The notes beneath the pieces are model-generated. The model saw only the letters and a list, made by a program, of their open reading frames with translations. It made no database searches and was not told the DNA's origin. DNA of 32,652 bases from an uncultured bacterium (GTDB lineage: Bacteria; Verrucomicrobiota; Kiritimatiellia; RFP12; UBA1067): NCBI GenBank assembly GCA_902802945.1, contig CADCOC010000036.1, positions 1 to 32,652 on the forward strand, in the 5' to 3' direction. Made by a program: the position numbers and the translations under genes. This document shows positions 16,344 to 23,228 of the stretch, piece after piece (within the stretch, counting starts at the first letter, position 1; each line of letters begins with the position of its first letter).

Positions 16344-17189
16344 TCAACGGATGTTGTAGCGCGTGGCCTTCATGAACGCCTTCCAAAGCTCGGCCGGCGT
16401 CTTCGCCGTCAGCAGAAGGTCGCGGTTCTCCTTCTTGGAGAACGCCTCGGTGAGGCTGCTCATGAGCCGCAAGTAGAACGCGCTCACGGCCACGGGAATC
16501 GCGCTGAAGAACACGAAGTGCACCTTCGTCCCCGCGTCGTCGAACGCGAAGCCCTTCTTCGAGATGCCGAGCGCGAGCGTAAGCCCGCCGCCCTCGACGC
16601 CGCGCACGTGCGGGAACGCAAGGCCGTCGCCCATCGCCGTGGAGAGCATGATCTCGCGCTCCATCGCCGCCGCCACGAGCGCGTCGGCATTGGAGACGAA
16701 ATGGTTCTCCGCCATCGCCACCGCGAGCTCGCGGATCACGGCCTCGGTGGTTTCGCCCTTGAGGTCGCACACCATCAGCTCCTCCGCGCTGAACCGGCTT
16801 ATGCCCGTCTTGCGCGGCTCGCCGCGCATCGGCTTCTCAGCGATCACGCGCGGCGCGTCCACCTCTTCGTCGTAGAGCATGCGCCCGCACGAGCTGCACA
16901 TCTGTATCGTCCGCGCGAGACGCACCTGCTGCACCTGCGAGACCGGCAGACGCATTCCGCACACGCCGCAGCAGCCGTCCACCATCGGCGACATCACGAG
17001 ATGGTCCTTCTTGTAGAGGCGCTGGTAGAACGTCTTGGGCTGCGGCTCCAGCTTGTCCACAAGCGCGTCGATGGAGTCGTTGAGCGAGTCGAGGTGCGAG
17101 CCGTCTCCCGTATGGTGGTGCTCGTCGCGCGTGAGGATGAGCTCCTGGAGCTGGCAGAGGAGGTTGATCTGGTGTTTCATGCTCTCCAT
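16344..17189 (-). CDS. Zinc-ribbon / PTS EIIA (PtsN-like) fusion protein
   Basis: A 281-residue protein with two unrelated halves. Residues 1-65 are probably helical with a His-rich patch (RDEHHHTGDGSH). Residues 73-106 form a C4 zinc ribbon: CCGVC (Cys74, Cys77) and CSSC (Cys98, Cys101). Residues about 133-281 form a PTS EIIA domain of the fructose/mannitol/PtsN class, with GDGLAFPHVRG placing the phospho-accepting His at 194. PtsN-type EIIA proteins normally regulate rather than transport; the zinc ribbon may bind nucleic acid or a protein partner, which is inference. The ATG at 17189 is chosen because GAGGA lies eight bases upstream; the same frame stays open much further 5' only across the purH-like gene. 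It starts 11 nt after that gene and is probably co-transcribed. Confidence 0.8.
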   Translation of the reverse strand: MESMKHQINLLCQLQELILTRDEHHHTGDGSHLDSLNDSIDALVDKLEPQPKTFYQRLYKKDHLVMSPMVDGCCGVCGMRLPVSQVQQVRLARTIQMCSSCGRMLYDEEVDAPRVIAEKPMRGEPRKTGISRFSAEELMVCDLKGETTEAVIRELAVAMAENHFVSNADALVAAAMEREIMLSTAMGDGLAFPHVRGVEGGGLTLALGISKKGFAFDDAGTKVHFVFFSAIPVAVSAFYLRLMSSLTEAFSKKENRDLLLTAKTPAELWKAFMKATRYNIR

Positions 17190-17200
17190 ATCAGTGGTCC

Positions 17201-17881
17201 TCAGTGCTGCGTGTACGTGCCGTCCACTTCCGCCCAGGGCGTCTTCGTGAAGAAGCCCGCAATCGCCGTGTCGTACGCCGCCGTGTGCGCGAACGCCTTC
17301 TTCATCAGCTTGAAACGCGTGTCGAACCCGATCGTGCCGCCGTGGTCGGCAAGCTCGCTCGCGATGCTGGCGTAGTCGAGCGGGTCGGTGACGGACGCGA
17401 CGCGCAGGTAGTTCTTCGCCGAGGCGCGCACCATGCACGGGCCGCCGATGTCGATGTTCGTGCGCGCCATCTCCGGCGTCACGCCTTCCTTCGCGACGGT
17501 CTGCTGGAACGGGTAGAGATTCACCACCACCATGTCGATCGGCTGCGCGGAAAGGCGCTTGAGGTCGGCCTGGTGCGCGTCGTTGTACGTCTCCGAGAGG
17601 AGCCCGAGGTAGATCTTGAAGTCGAGTGTTTTCACGAGGCCGCCCTGCATCTCCGGCTGGCCCGTGTAGTCGCTCACCGCCACGAGCGTGCCGTCTGCCG
17701 CCGCGCCGAGGATTTCCTTCACTTTCGTGTAGGTGCCGCCGGTGGAGTAGATTTTCACTCCCGGACACGCCTTCACGAGGGCGGGCACGAATTCTTCGAG
17801 ACCCGTCTTGTCCGAAACGCTCATCAGCACGTGCTTCACGGCGACGCGCGAATCGATGTCTTTCACGATGTTCAACGCCAT
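17201..17881 (-). CDS. purH: Stand-alone IMP cyclohydrolase (PurH N-domain)
   Basis: A 226-residue protein matching only the IMP cyclohydrolase (MGS-like) half of PurH, which closes FAICAR to IMP; normal PurH is about 510-530 residues with an AICAR transformylase domain that is absent here. Visible motifs are MSVSDKTGLEEF, YSTGGT, LVKTLD, VVVNLYPF and NIDIGGPCMVRASAKN, which keep the Lys, Tyr, Asp and Lys usually named as catalytic. The segment normally reading GRVKTLHPxxHGGIL is changed to GLVKTLDFKIYLGLL. The reading frame ends cleanly, so this looks like a natural single-domain form rather than a broken gene. AAGGAG lies six bases before the ATG at 17881, and TGGTAAAAT lies 26 bases upstream of the start codon. 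Confidence 0.85.
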   Translation of the reverse strand: MALNIVKDIDSRVAVKHVLMSVSDKTGLEEFVPALVKACPGVKIYSTGGTYTKVKEILGAAADGTLVAVSDYTGQPEMQGGLVKTLDFKIYLGLLSETYNDAHQADLKRLSAQPIDMVVVNLYPFQQTVAKEGVTPEMARTNIDIGGPCMVRASAKNYLRVASVTDPLDYASIASELADHGGTIGFDTRFKLMKKAFAHTAAYDTAIAGFFTKTPWAEVDGTYTQH

Positions 17882-17906
17882 AATAGACTCCTTCTTGGTG
17901 CCGCCT

Positions 17907-17915
17907 ATTTTACCA
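17907..17915 (-). promoter_or_regulatory. Extended -10 promoter of the purH-like gene
   Basis: On the minus strand TGGTAAAAT spans 17915 to 17907, leaving a leader of about 20 nt that contains AAGGAG before the ATG at 17881. The site shares the TGGTA start with the other minus-strand promoters in the window. Confidence 0.55.
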
Positions 17916-17977
17916 AAATCCCCGCCGGGCGTGCAAGCAGTTCTTGAAATGAAAAGATTTTGGAGCGCAAGCCATTC

Positions 17978-18073
17978 GTCCAAGGTCCTAAAGCCTTTGT
18001 CGTTCGTCTTTTGTCTTCTGTCCTCAAGGACAAAGGACAGCCGACAGAGGACAAAGGATGGAGGACTTTGGAC
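17978..18073. repeat. Imperfect inverted repeat of GTCC/TTTGTC words
   Basis: The left arm begins GTCCAAGGTCCT and continues to CCTTTGTC (17978-18002). The right arm (18050-18073) reads, in reverse complement, GTCCAAAGTCCT then four unrelated bases and CCTTTGTC. Between the arms are more degenerate copies of TTGTCCT and its complement, including GTCCTCAAGGAC near the centre. The element could fold as one long imperfect hairpin. Confidence 0.65.
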
Positions 18074-18081
18074 TTTAGACC

Positions 18082-18107
18082 GGTAGGGCGGTCGCCCCGC
18101 GACCGCC
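18082..18107 (+). repeat. REP-like palindrome, GGTAGGG foot (copy A1)
   Basis: GGTAGGG (18082-18088) is followed by a perfect seven-pair stem, CGGTCGC (18089-18095) and GCGACCG (18099-18105), with loop CCC. The same element occurs in the opposite orientation inside the debranching-enzyme gene at 19813, 20470 and 21564. Confidence 0.9.
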
Positions 18108-18111
18108 GCCT

Positions 18112-18140
18112 GGTAGGGCCCGCTCGGCGAGCGGGCCGCC
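18112..18140 (+). repeat. REP-like palindrome, GGTAGGG foot (copy A2)
   Basis: GGTAGGG (18112-18118) leads into a nine-pair stem, GGCCCGCTC (18117-18125) and GAGCGGGCC (18129-18137), with loop GGC. The stem sequence differs from copy A1 while the foot and layout are kept. Confidence 0.85.
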
Positions 18141-18146
18141 CCATTC

Positions 18147-18172
18147 GGCCGCCTCGGCGAGGCGGCCCTACC
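18147..18172 (-). repeat. REP-like palindrome, GGTAGGG foot (copy A3, inverted)
   Basis: A nine-pair stem GGCCGCCTC (18147-18155) and GAGGCGGCC (18159-18167) with loop GGC is followed by CCCTACC, the complement of GGTAGGG, so the element points opposite to A2. Inverted pairs of this type are typical of REP clusters (BIME-like). Confidence 0.85.
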
Positions 18173-18174
18173 AC

Positions 18175-18199
18175 GGTCGCGACAAGCGCGACCCTCCCA
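18175..18199 (-). repeat. REP-like palindrome, GGGAGGG foot (copy B1)
   Basis: A seven-pair stem GGTCGCG (18175-18181) and CGCGACC (18187-18193) with loop ACAAG ends in CCTCCC, the complement of GGGAGG. Compared with copy B2 the stem shows T-to-C and A-to-G changes at paired positions, so pairing is preserved. Confidence 0.8.
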
Positions 18200-18260
18200 T
18201 TGGAGGTGCCGGTGAGATTATGGTGCGGAACGGAAGAATCGCATGCGCTCACTTCGTTCG

Positions 18261-19256
18261 CTATTTGGTGAGCCCTTGGACGGGGCGTACAGACAGCCCA
18301 CAGTAGCGGTTGCCGTAGTACGTGCCGTGGAAGCCCGAATTGAAGTAAAGGTACCACGAGTCATAGTTACCCGAGTGCGGGACGGACGACCAGTAGCCGC
18401 CGTCTGAACCGGTACTGTCGAGCGAAGTCCCAAAGCCGTAGCCGGCGCAGGGAAGAAATATCCAGGATGACGCATAAGCACCCCTTCCGCGAACAACATA
18501 CCCGTTGACACCATTCATTGTTGTCCAAGTCCAATCGCACTTCTCGTTGAGGTCCTTCAGTTCACGATCCCTCGGCATACGCCACCCATCGCCCCAGTGC
18601 ATGTGCGCTGCGTCGTGTTCCGGCACAAGAACATTGTCTGATATGATCCATCCCTCTCTTTGAAGATTGGCAATGCTCTTTTTATAGGTCAGTGCATTTT
18701 CACCTTCAAACGAGAAATACAACTTTGACCCATTACTCGCCACCCACGCATTACCTTGACGTTTGTAGCCCACAGTATCACCCCACCAGAAGTAGTACCC
18801 GGACTCCCATGGTTCTTCCGCGCCGATGTTCTTGCAGGCCCAATACGGTCCACCCTCCCAAAGCTGAACCTTGCGCCGCACGCCCCTCTCGCTCTGCGTG
18901 GGCTTAATACTCGCGATCTTCTCATCCTTACCCTTGGACGATACCCACCACAAACCGCCAATCACGGCAAGGCCCAGTAGCGCAATCAGTCCGATTAACA
19001 CTTTCTTACGAGAAACCTTGCAGTCACCATCATCACGCTCTTTACCTTCTACACGTTCTACATGGTCTACACGGACAACATCATCCCCTAGCGGCGCGCT
19101 CGGTGATCGCGCCCTACCGCTCTGCGACTCTGCCTCTCCGCGACTCTGCGTGAAATCAGTTCCCTCCAACATCTCCTCGCAGTTTACATGACGGCCTTCG
19201 GGCTTCTCCGTATCGCCCGCGATCGTCGCCGCGTCGTTGATAGTCTGTTCAAGCAT
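18261..19256 (-). CDS. Membrane-anchored lectin-fold protein, candidate DGR target
   Basis: A 331-residue protein. Residues about 1-80 are hydrophilic; about 83-105 is one transmembrane helix (VLIGLIALLGLAVIGGLWWV). The C-terminal domain (about 120-331) has the DUF1566 / Fibrobacter-major-paralogue style of C-type lectin fold: YYFWWGDT, GWRMPRDRELKDL, GGYWSSVPH, WYLYFNSG and the terminal LSVRPVQ. The segment between WSSV and SVRPV is dominated by Tyr, Asn, His, Gly and Phe written with NNC/NNT codons, as in DGR variable regions. No template repeat or reverse transcriptase is seen in the window. The linker before the helix is encoded by repeats (19047-19150). The start at 19256 lacks a good ribosome site; an internal Met after GAGGAG is an alternative. 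It follows the debranching enzyme by 36 nt. Confidence 0.7.
   Translation of the reverse strand: MLEQTINDAATIAGDTEKPEGRHVNCEEMLEGTDFTQSRGEAESQSGRARSPSAPLGDDVVRVDHVERVEGKERDDGDCKVSRKKVLIGLIALLGLAVIGGLWWVSSKGKDEKIASIKPTQSERGVRRKVQLWEGGPYWACKNIGAEEPWESGYYFWWGDTVGYKRQGNAWVASNGSKLYFSFEGENALTYKKSIANLQREGWIISDNVLVPEHDAAHMHWGDGWRMPRDRELKDLNEKCDWTWTTMNGVNGYVVRGRGAYASSWIFLPCAGYGFGTSLDSTGSDGGYWSSVPHSGNYDSWYLYFNSGFHGTYYGNRYCGLSVRPVQGLTK
19047..19073 (-). repeat. Three tandem nonamers in the lectin-gene linker
   Basis: TTCTACACG, TTCTACATG and GTCTACACG follow each other directly. On the coding strand they encode RVD-HVE-RVE, so the nine-base period keeps the frame. Confidence 0.75.
19092..19117 (-). repeat. 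REP-like palindrome in a coding region (copy A7)
   Basis: A nine-position stem GGCGCGCTC (19092-19100) and GATCGCGCC (19104-19112), with one mismatch and a three-base loop, is followed by CCCTACC (GGTAGGG on the minus strand). It lies in frame in the linker of the lectin-fold protein. Next to it (19118-19150) is a degenerate repeat of CTCTGCGA-type words. Confidence 0.75.
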
Positions 19257-19292
19257 GCCCGTAGTTCACCATATTCTCTGCCGCTTGTGGGA

Positions 19293-22200
19293 TTATGCGG
19301 TGAGTTTGAGCCACACGCGCAGGAGCTCGCTCGCGCTCCAGGCCTGCGCGCGGCAACCCTTCTGCGCGTGCGGCGCGTCGCCGTCCGCGATCTCGGAGAT
19401 GTGGCAGAGGCAGCCGGAGTTGATGTTCTCAACGGACGACGCGAGCAGCGAGAGCGCCGTCTCGGCGCTCGCCTGCCCGCTCGCCGCGAGCGCCTCCGCG
19501 TAGAGCGGGAACGGCCACGCCCACACCGTGCCGTTGTGGTAGGCCGGTTTGCGCACCGTGTCCTCGTCGCCCGCGTACACGCCCTTGTAGAGCGGATGGC
19601 CCGCCGCGAGCGAGCGGACGCCGCCCGGCACGAGCAGACGCTCCGTCGCCGCGAGCACGCCCGCACGCAGCGCATCGGCGTCGGCGGGCAACGCGTCGAG
19701 CGCAAGCGCGAAGAGCTGGTTCGGACGAATCGCCGGATCGGGACGCGCGTCCGCCGCCGTCTCGCCGTTCGGCGCGTCGAGACAGTCGCAGAGGTAGGGT
19801 TGCGGCACGAGCGGCGGTCGCGGGGCGACCGCCCTACCGTCGGTGGCGAAGAGGCGCGCGAGCGATTGCGACGCCTTCTCCGCGAGCTCGCCCCACTTCC
19901 CGCCGAGGAACCGCAGCGCGGCGATCCACATCGCCTGGATGTCCACGGGATAGCCGTGACGCGGCGTGCAGGCGGGATAGTTCGTGTCCATCCACGTGAA
20001 GTGCGACGGCGCCCACACGAGCCCGCTCGCCGCGTCCACGTGGATGCCGTTCGGCGTGCCCTTCACGTAGTTCGCGGCGATGGACTCCATCACGTCCGCG
20101 AGCGTGCGCCCGCCGCAGTCGGTGCGAAGTACCTTCTTCCCGACCTTCTCCGCGAGGTCGCGCACCGCGAGGATGAACCAGAGCTGCGCGTCCACCGTGT
20201 CGCGGTTGCCGGCCGTCTCGCCGTAGATGATGTTGGGCAGCGTGCCGTTCTCCTCGAAGCGCGCGAACGCGACGAGGATCTTGAGCGCGTCGTCGGTCTT
20301 GCCCGCGGCAATCGCGCCACGCAGGAAGATGAGCGTGTCGCGCCCCCAGTCGAGGAACCAGGGATAACCCGCGATGACGGTCTTCACGTCGTCGCGCCGC
20401 ACCACGAAGAGGTCGAGCGCGCGCGTGATGGCGTCGGGGATGGAGAGCGTGGCGGAGGTCGGCGTAATCGGCGGTCGCGGGGCGACCGCCCTACCGGGGT
20501 CGTTGAGATATTCGGCGGAGAGGCTGGCTGTGGTGCCGGACGCAAAATCGCACGCGAACCAGCCAGGCGAGAAGAGGTCGCCGCACGGATCCTGTCCGCG
20601 CTCCGCCTCCTCGGGATGGCCCACGCAGTAGGTCCACGACGGCTCCTCGTGGAATGCGCCGCCTTCCACCCTGAACACGAGACGATCCTCGCCGTAGGGC
20701 TGGAACGTGAAGCCGTCCGTCGCCGCGCGCACGGCCCCGGGCTTGCCGAACGCCTGCTCCACCGCGCCCTGCGCCTTCGTGGTCGCGTGGAAGCTGCGCC
20801 ACTCGAGGTCGGGACGGAACACGATGCGCACCGGATCGCGCACGTCGCGCGCGCCGCCGGAGACGCGCGTCACGTCGAGACGCGCGCCGTTCGCGCCCGG
20901 CACGAGCGAGAGACGGAAGTCGAACACGGCGAGACGCCCCATGCCGCAGGGCATGCGGAAGCGCCACGTCGCGAAACGTCCGGCCGGGTCGGCCGTGAAG
21001 GATTCGAGACAGTCCTTGTTGAACTCACGGCTGTAGCCATCGTGCTGGAGCCAGGCGCGCGTGCGCGTCCAGAGGACGAGACGGTCCCCCGGCACCACGA
21101 CCTTCGGGTTGGCGGAGAACGTCGAGTCGTACTGGCTGAGGATCTCGCCCCACGCGACGGGCAGTTGCGCATCTGCGCCCGCGCCGTTGGAGAGGACCGT
21201 CTTGAGCGTGGGGTCGGCACGCACCTCGGCGCCCGTGACCGTGCACTTCACGCGCGCGGCGGAGGCGGACGGCGGCACGAGCACGCGCGAACGCGCGCGA
21301 CGGACGCCGTCCGGCTCGAACACGGCCATTTCGAGGTCGTAGGCGTCGCAGCGCGTGCCATCGCCGGCGTAGGCGGGGAGCGCAAGCGTTGCGGCGTTGT
21401 CCTCGGAACAGGCCGCGGCGCGCGTCACGTCGTTGGCACCCACCACGCGCACGCGGAAGGCGTACGGCGCGAGGATGCGGAGCGCGCAGCCCGCCGGCAC
21501 CACCACGTCGCGGTGGGCGTCCTCGGGCCAGCGCCAGGTGGTGAGGGGGGGTGAGGCAAGCGACGGTCGCGGGGCGACCGCCCTACCGGGTTGCAGATCT
21601 CCCGCGGAGAGGGCGAGGACTTCGCCCGGCTCGAGCCACACGCCGGCGGGCGGATCGATGTGCATGGGCTTGCCGGAAACGAGTTCCGTCACGCGCGTCG
21701 CGTCGAAGACGGACGTATCCCACTGCACGGTGGCGGGGTGGTTGCAGTCAAGGTTCGCGAGCACGAGCACGGGCGCGCCGTCGTCGCACAGGCGCGCGAC
21801 GGCAAGCGTGTTGCCGTCGCCGCGCGTGATCAGGCGCTCGCGCACGCCGGGACCGAACGCCGGATGCGCGGCGAGGATGCCGTTCAGGCGGGCGATGAGG
21901 TCCACCATGTTGTCGGACGCATCCCAGTTGAGGTCGCCGCCGTCATGCACGTCGATCTTCTCGGTGGCGTACCACTCCACGCCGTTCGCGATGCCCCACG
22001 CGCCCTGGTGGCTGAGGAGCGCGGCGAGCTGCACGCGCAGGCGGGCGTAGACCTTCCCGCCCTTCGCGAGGCGGTCGTTGTCGTGCGTCTCGGCGAAGTG
22101 GACGAGCGAGCCGTACTTCTCCGCGCGCGCGATCGCGCCGGGCAGGTACCACTCGAACGCGCCGCGGTCGTAGGTCTGGAAAATCTCGGAGTAGGCCCAG

Positions 22201-23228
22201 TCGAGGTCGGAACGCGCGAGCAGGGCGTCCGTGACCTCGAGCTTCCCGCCGAGTCCCTCGAGCATGAACACGGTGTCGGGATGTTCCTCGCGCACACGGG
22301 CGACGATGTAGTTCCACGTCTCCTCGGGGATCATGTAGCCCGCGTCGCAGCGGAAGCCGTCCACGCCGAACCGGCACCAGAAGAGGAACACGTCGGCCAT
22401 GTAGGCGCGCAGCTCGGGCTTCGCGTAGTCGAGTTCCACGAGGTCGGCCCAGGTCACGCCCCACGCGCCGGGCGAGACGAACGTGCCGTCGGCCTCGCGG
22501 TGGAACCAGTCGGGGTGGTGGGTCTGGAGCGCGGACGCCCAGCCGGTGTGGTTGGCGGGGAGGTCGATAAAGAGACGCCCACCGCGCGCGTGGACGGCGT
22601 CCGCGAGCTCGCGGAACTGGTCGAGGGGCGTCGCCTTCACGTCGAACTCGGCGCACGCGGGGTCGACGCTGAAGAAGTCGGTGGCGGCGAACGGACACCC
22701 CTTCTTCCCCATCACGCCGTAGGTGACGGGTACGGGGAACGGCGGGAGTGTCTGCACGATCGTGAAGCCCATCTTCCCCATGATCATGTCGAGACGGCGC
22801 ACGACCTCGCGGAAGGACCCGAACTGGCGCACGAACACGGTGTAGATCGCGTTCGCGCGGCGCGTGGCGGCGGGTTCGACCTTCACGTGGAAGTTGCGTC
22901 CCTCGGGCCACACGGGCGTGCGCGTGCCGGCGGGGAAGAAGCACGCCTTGGCGGAGAACACGCCCACCTCGTCGAGGCGCACCGTGCACTGAAACGTGCC
23001 GGGGCTCGTCTCCTTCATCGGGATGTCGTTCCACGCCTTCGCGAGGGGCACGATCCCCTGCTCGGTCTCCTCGATGATCTCCTGGCGTCGCACGGACGCC
23101 GCGCCGAGGTTGGTGCGCAGCACGGCGCGGCCCTTGTGCGGCGCATCGAGGGTAAGGGTGATGACGAGCTCGTCGCCTTTCCAGCGGAGCAAGTACGAAT
23201 CGGGGGCAGGTGTCTGTTGAAGCGTCAT
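19293..23228 (-). CDS. Glycogen debranching enzyme: GH13 plus GH133 (GDE) fusion
   Basis: A 1311-residue bifunctional enzyme. After an N-terminal beta domain (1-115), a GH13 alpha-amylase barrel carries DLPANHTG near 220, GFRCDAG near 290 (nucleophile Asp), FMLEGLGG near 322 (acid Glu) and ETHDNDR near 379. A linker at about 547-557 leads to a beta-rich domain (560-900), then the amylo-alpha-1,6-glucosidase six-hairpin domain with PWFLDWGRDTL near 957, GNRDTVDAQLW and GYPVDIQAMW. This is the two-activity layout of eukaryote-like debranching enzymes: glucanotransferase then glucosidase, acting on glycogen. Three copies of the octapeptide GRAVAPRP at about 548, 912 and 1130 are encoded by REP-like palindromes and fall in linkers or a loop. 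The ATG at 23228 has no Shine-Dalgarno sequence and is seven bases from a TGGTATACT promoter. Confidence 0.92.
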   Translation of the reverse strand: MTLQQTPAPDSYLLRWKGDELVITLTLDAPHKGRAVLRTNLGAASVRRQEIIEETEQGIVPLAKAWNDIPMKETSPGTFQCTVRLDEVGVFSAKACFFPAGTRTPVWPEGRNFHVKVEPAATRRANAIYTVFVRQFGSFREVVRRLDMIMGKMGFTIVQTLPPFPVPVTYGVMGKKGCPFAATDFFSVDPACAEFDVKATPLDQFRELADAVHARGGRLFIDLPANHTGWASALQTHHPDWFHREADGTFVSPGAWGVTWADLVELDYAKPELRAYMADVFLFWCRFGVDGFRCDAGYMIPEETWNYIVARVREEHPDTVFMLEGLGGKLEVTDALLARSDLDWAYSEIFQTYDRGAFEWYLPGAIARAEKYGSLVHFAETHDNDRLAKGGKVYARLRVQLAALLSHQGAWGIANGVEWYATEKIDVHDGGDLNWDASDNMVDLIARLNGILAAHPAFGPGVRERLITRGDGNTLAVARLCDDGAPVLVLANLDCNHPATVQWDTSVFDATRVTELVSGKPMHIDPPAGVWLEPGEVLALSAGDLQPGRAVAPRPSLASPPLTTWRWPEDAHRDVVVPAGCALRILAPYAFRVRVVGANDVTRAAACSEDNAATLALPAYAGDGTRCDAYDLEMAVFEPDGVRRARSRVLVPPSASAARVKCTVTGAEVRADPTLKTVLSNGAGADAQLPVAWGEILSQYDSTFSANPKVVVPGDRLVLWTRTRAWLQHDGYSREFNKDCLESFTADPAGRFATWRFRMPCGMGRLAVFDFRLSLVPGANGARLDVTRVSGGARDVRDPVRIVFRPDLEWRSFHATTKAQGAVEQAFGKPGAVRAATDGFTFQPYGEDRLVFRVEGGAFHEEPSWTYCVGHPEEAERGQDPCGDLFSPGWFACDFASGTTASLSAEYLNDPGRAVAPRPPITPTSATLSIPDAITRALDLFVVRRDDVKTVIAGYPWFLDWGRDTLIFLRGAIAAGKTDDALKILVAFARFEENGTLPNIIYGETAGNRDTVDAQLWFILAVRDLAEKVGKKVLRTDCGGRTLADVMESIAANYVKGTPNGIHVDAASGLVWAPSHFTWMDTNYPACTPRHGYPVDIQAMWIAALRFLGGKWGELAEKASQSLARLFATDGRAVAPRPPLVPQPYLCDCLDAPNGETAADARPDPAIRPNQLFALALDALPADADALRAGVLAATERLLVPGGVRSLAAGHPLYKGVYAGDEDTVRKPAYHNGTVWAWPFPLYAEALAASGQASAETALSLLASSVENINSGCLCHISEIADGDAPHAQKGCRAQAWSASELLRVWLKLTA
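19813..19838 (-). repeat. REP-like palindrome inside debranching gene (copy A4)
   Basis: GGTAGGG foot plus the stem CGGTCGC/GCGACCG with loop CCC, identical in this core to intergenic copy A1. Translated in the gene's frame it gives DGRAVAPRPPL at about residue 1130, in a loop of the glucosidase domain. Confidence 0.9.
20470..20495 (-). repeat. REP-like palindrome inside debranching gene (copy A5)
   Basis: Same core as copy A4, in the same reading frame, giving PGRAVAPRPPI at about residue 912, just before the glucosidase catalytic domain begins. Confidence 0.9.
21564..21587 (-). repeat. REP-like palindrome inside debranching gene (copy A6)
   Basis: Same core as copies A4 and A5, in the same frame, giving PGRAVAPRPSL at about residue 548, in the linker after the GH13 C-terminal beta domain. 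Confidence 0.9.

Larger units (their letters stand above)
17882..18260. other. Repeat-filled intergenic region
   Basis: This 379-base gap contains the promoter of the purH-like gene at its left end, an imperfect inverted repeat of GTCC/TTTGTC-type words at 17978-18073, and four consecutive palindromes with GGTAGGG or GGGAGGG feet at 18082-18199. The last 60 bases before the lectin-fold gene stop show no clear feature. No coding gene is supported. Confidence 0.75.

Noticed and set aside
17190..17768. N-terminal extension of the EIIA fusion protein to 474 residues
   Set aside because: The extension lies over the purH-like gene in another frame; the start at 17189 has a proper ribosome site and begins the helical region.
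18200..18260. Possible DGR homing hairpin just after the lectin-gene stop
   Set aside because: The CGCTCACTTCGTTCGC stretch looks repetitive but does not form a convincing stem, and no template repeat is present to define the region.
19785..19800. Extra GGTAGGG at about 19792 in the debranching gene and one near 29525 in the AGCS gene
   Set aside because: Neither is followed by a stem-loop, and both encode conserved protein sequence (PYLCD and GPYLT), so they are chance matches.
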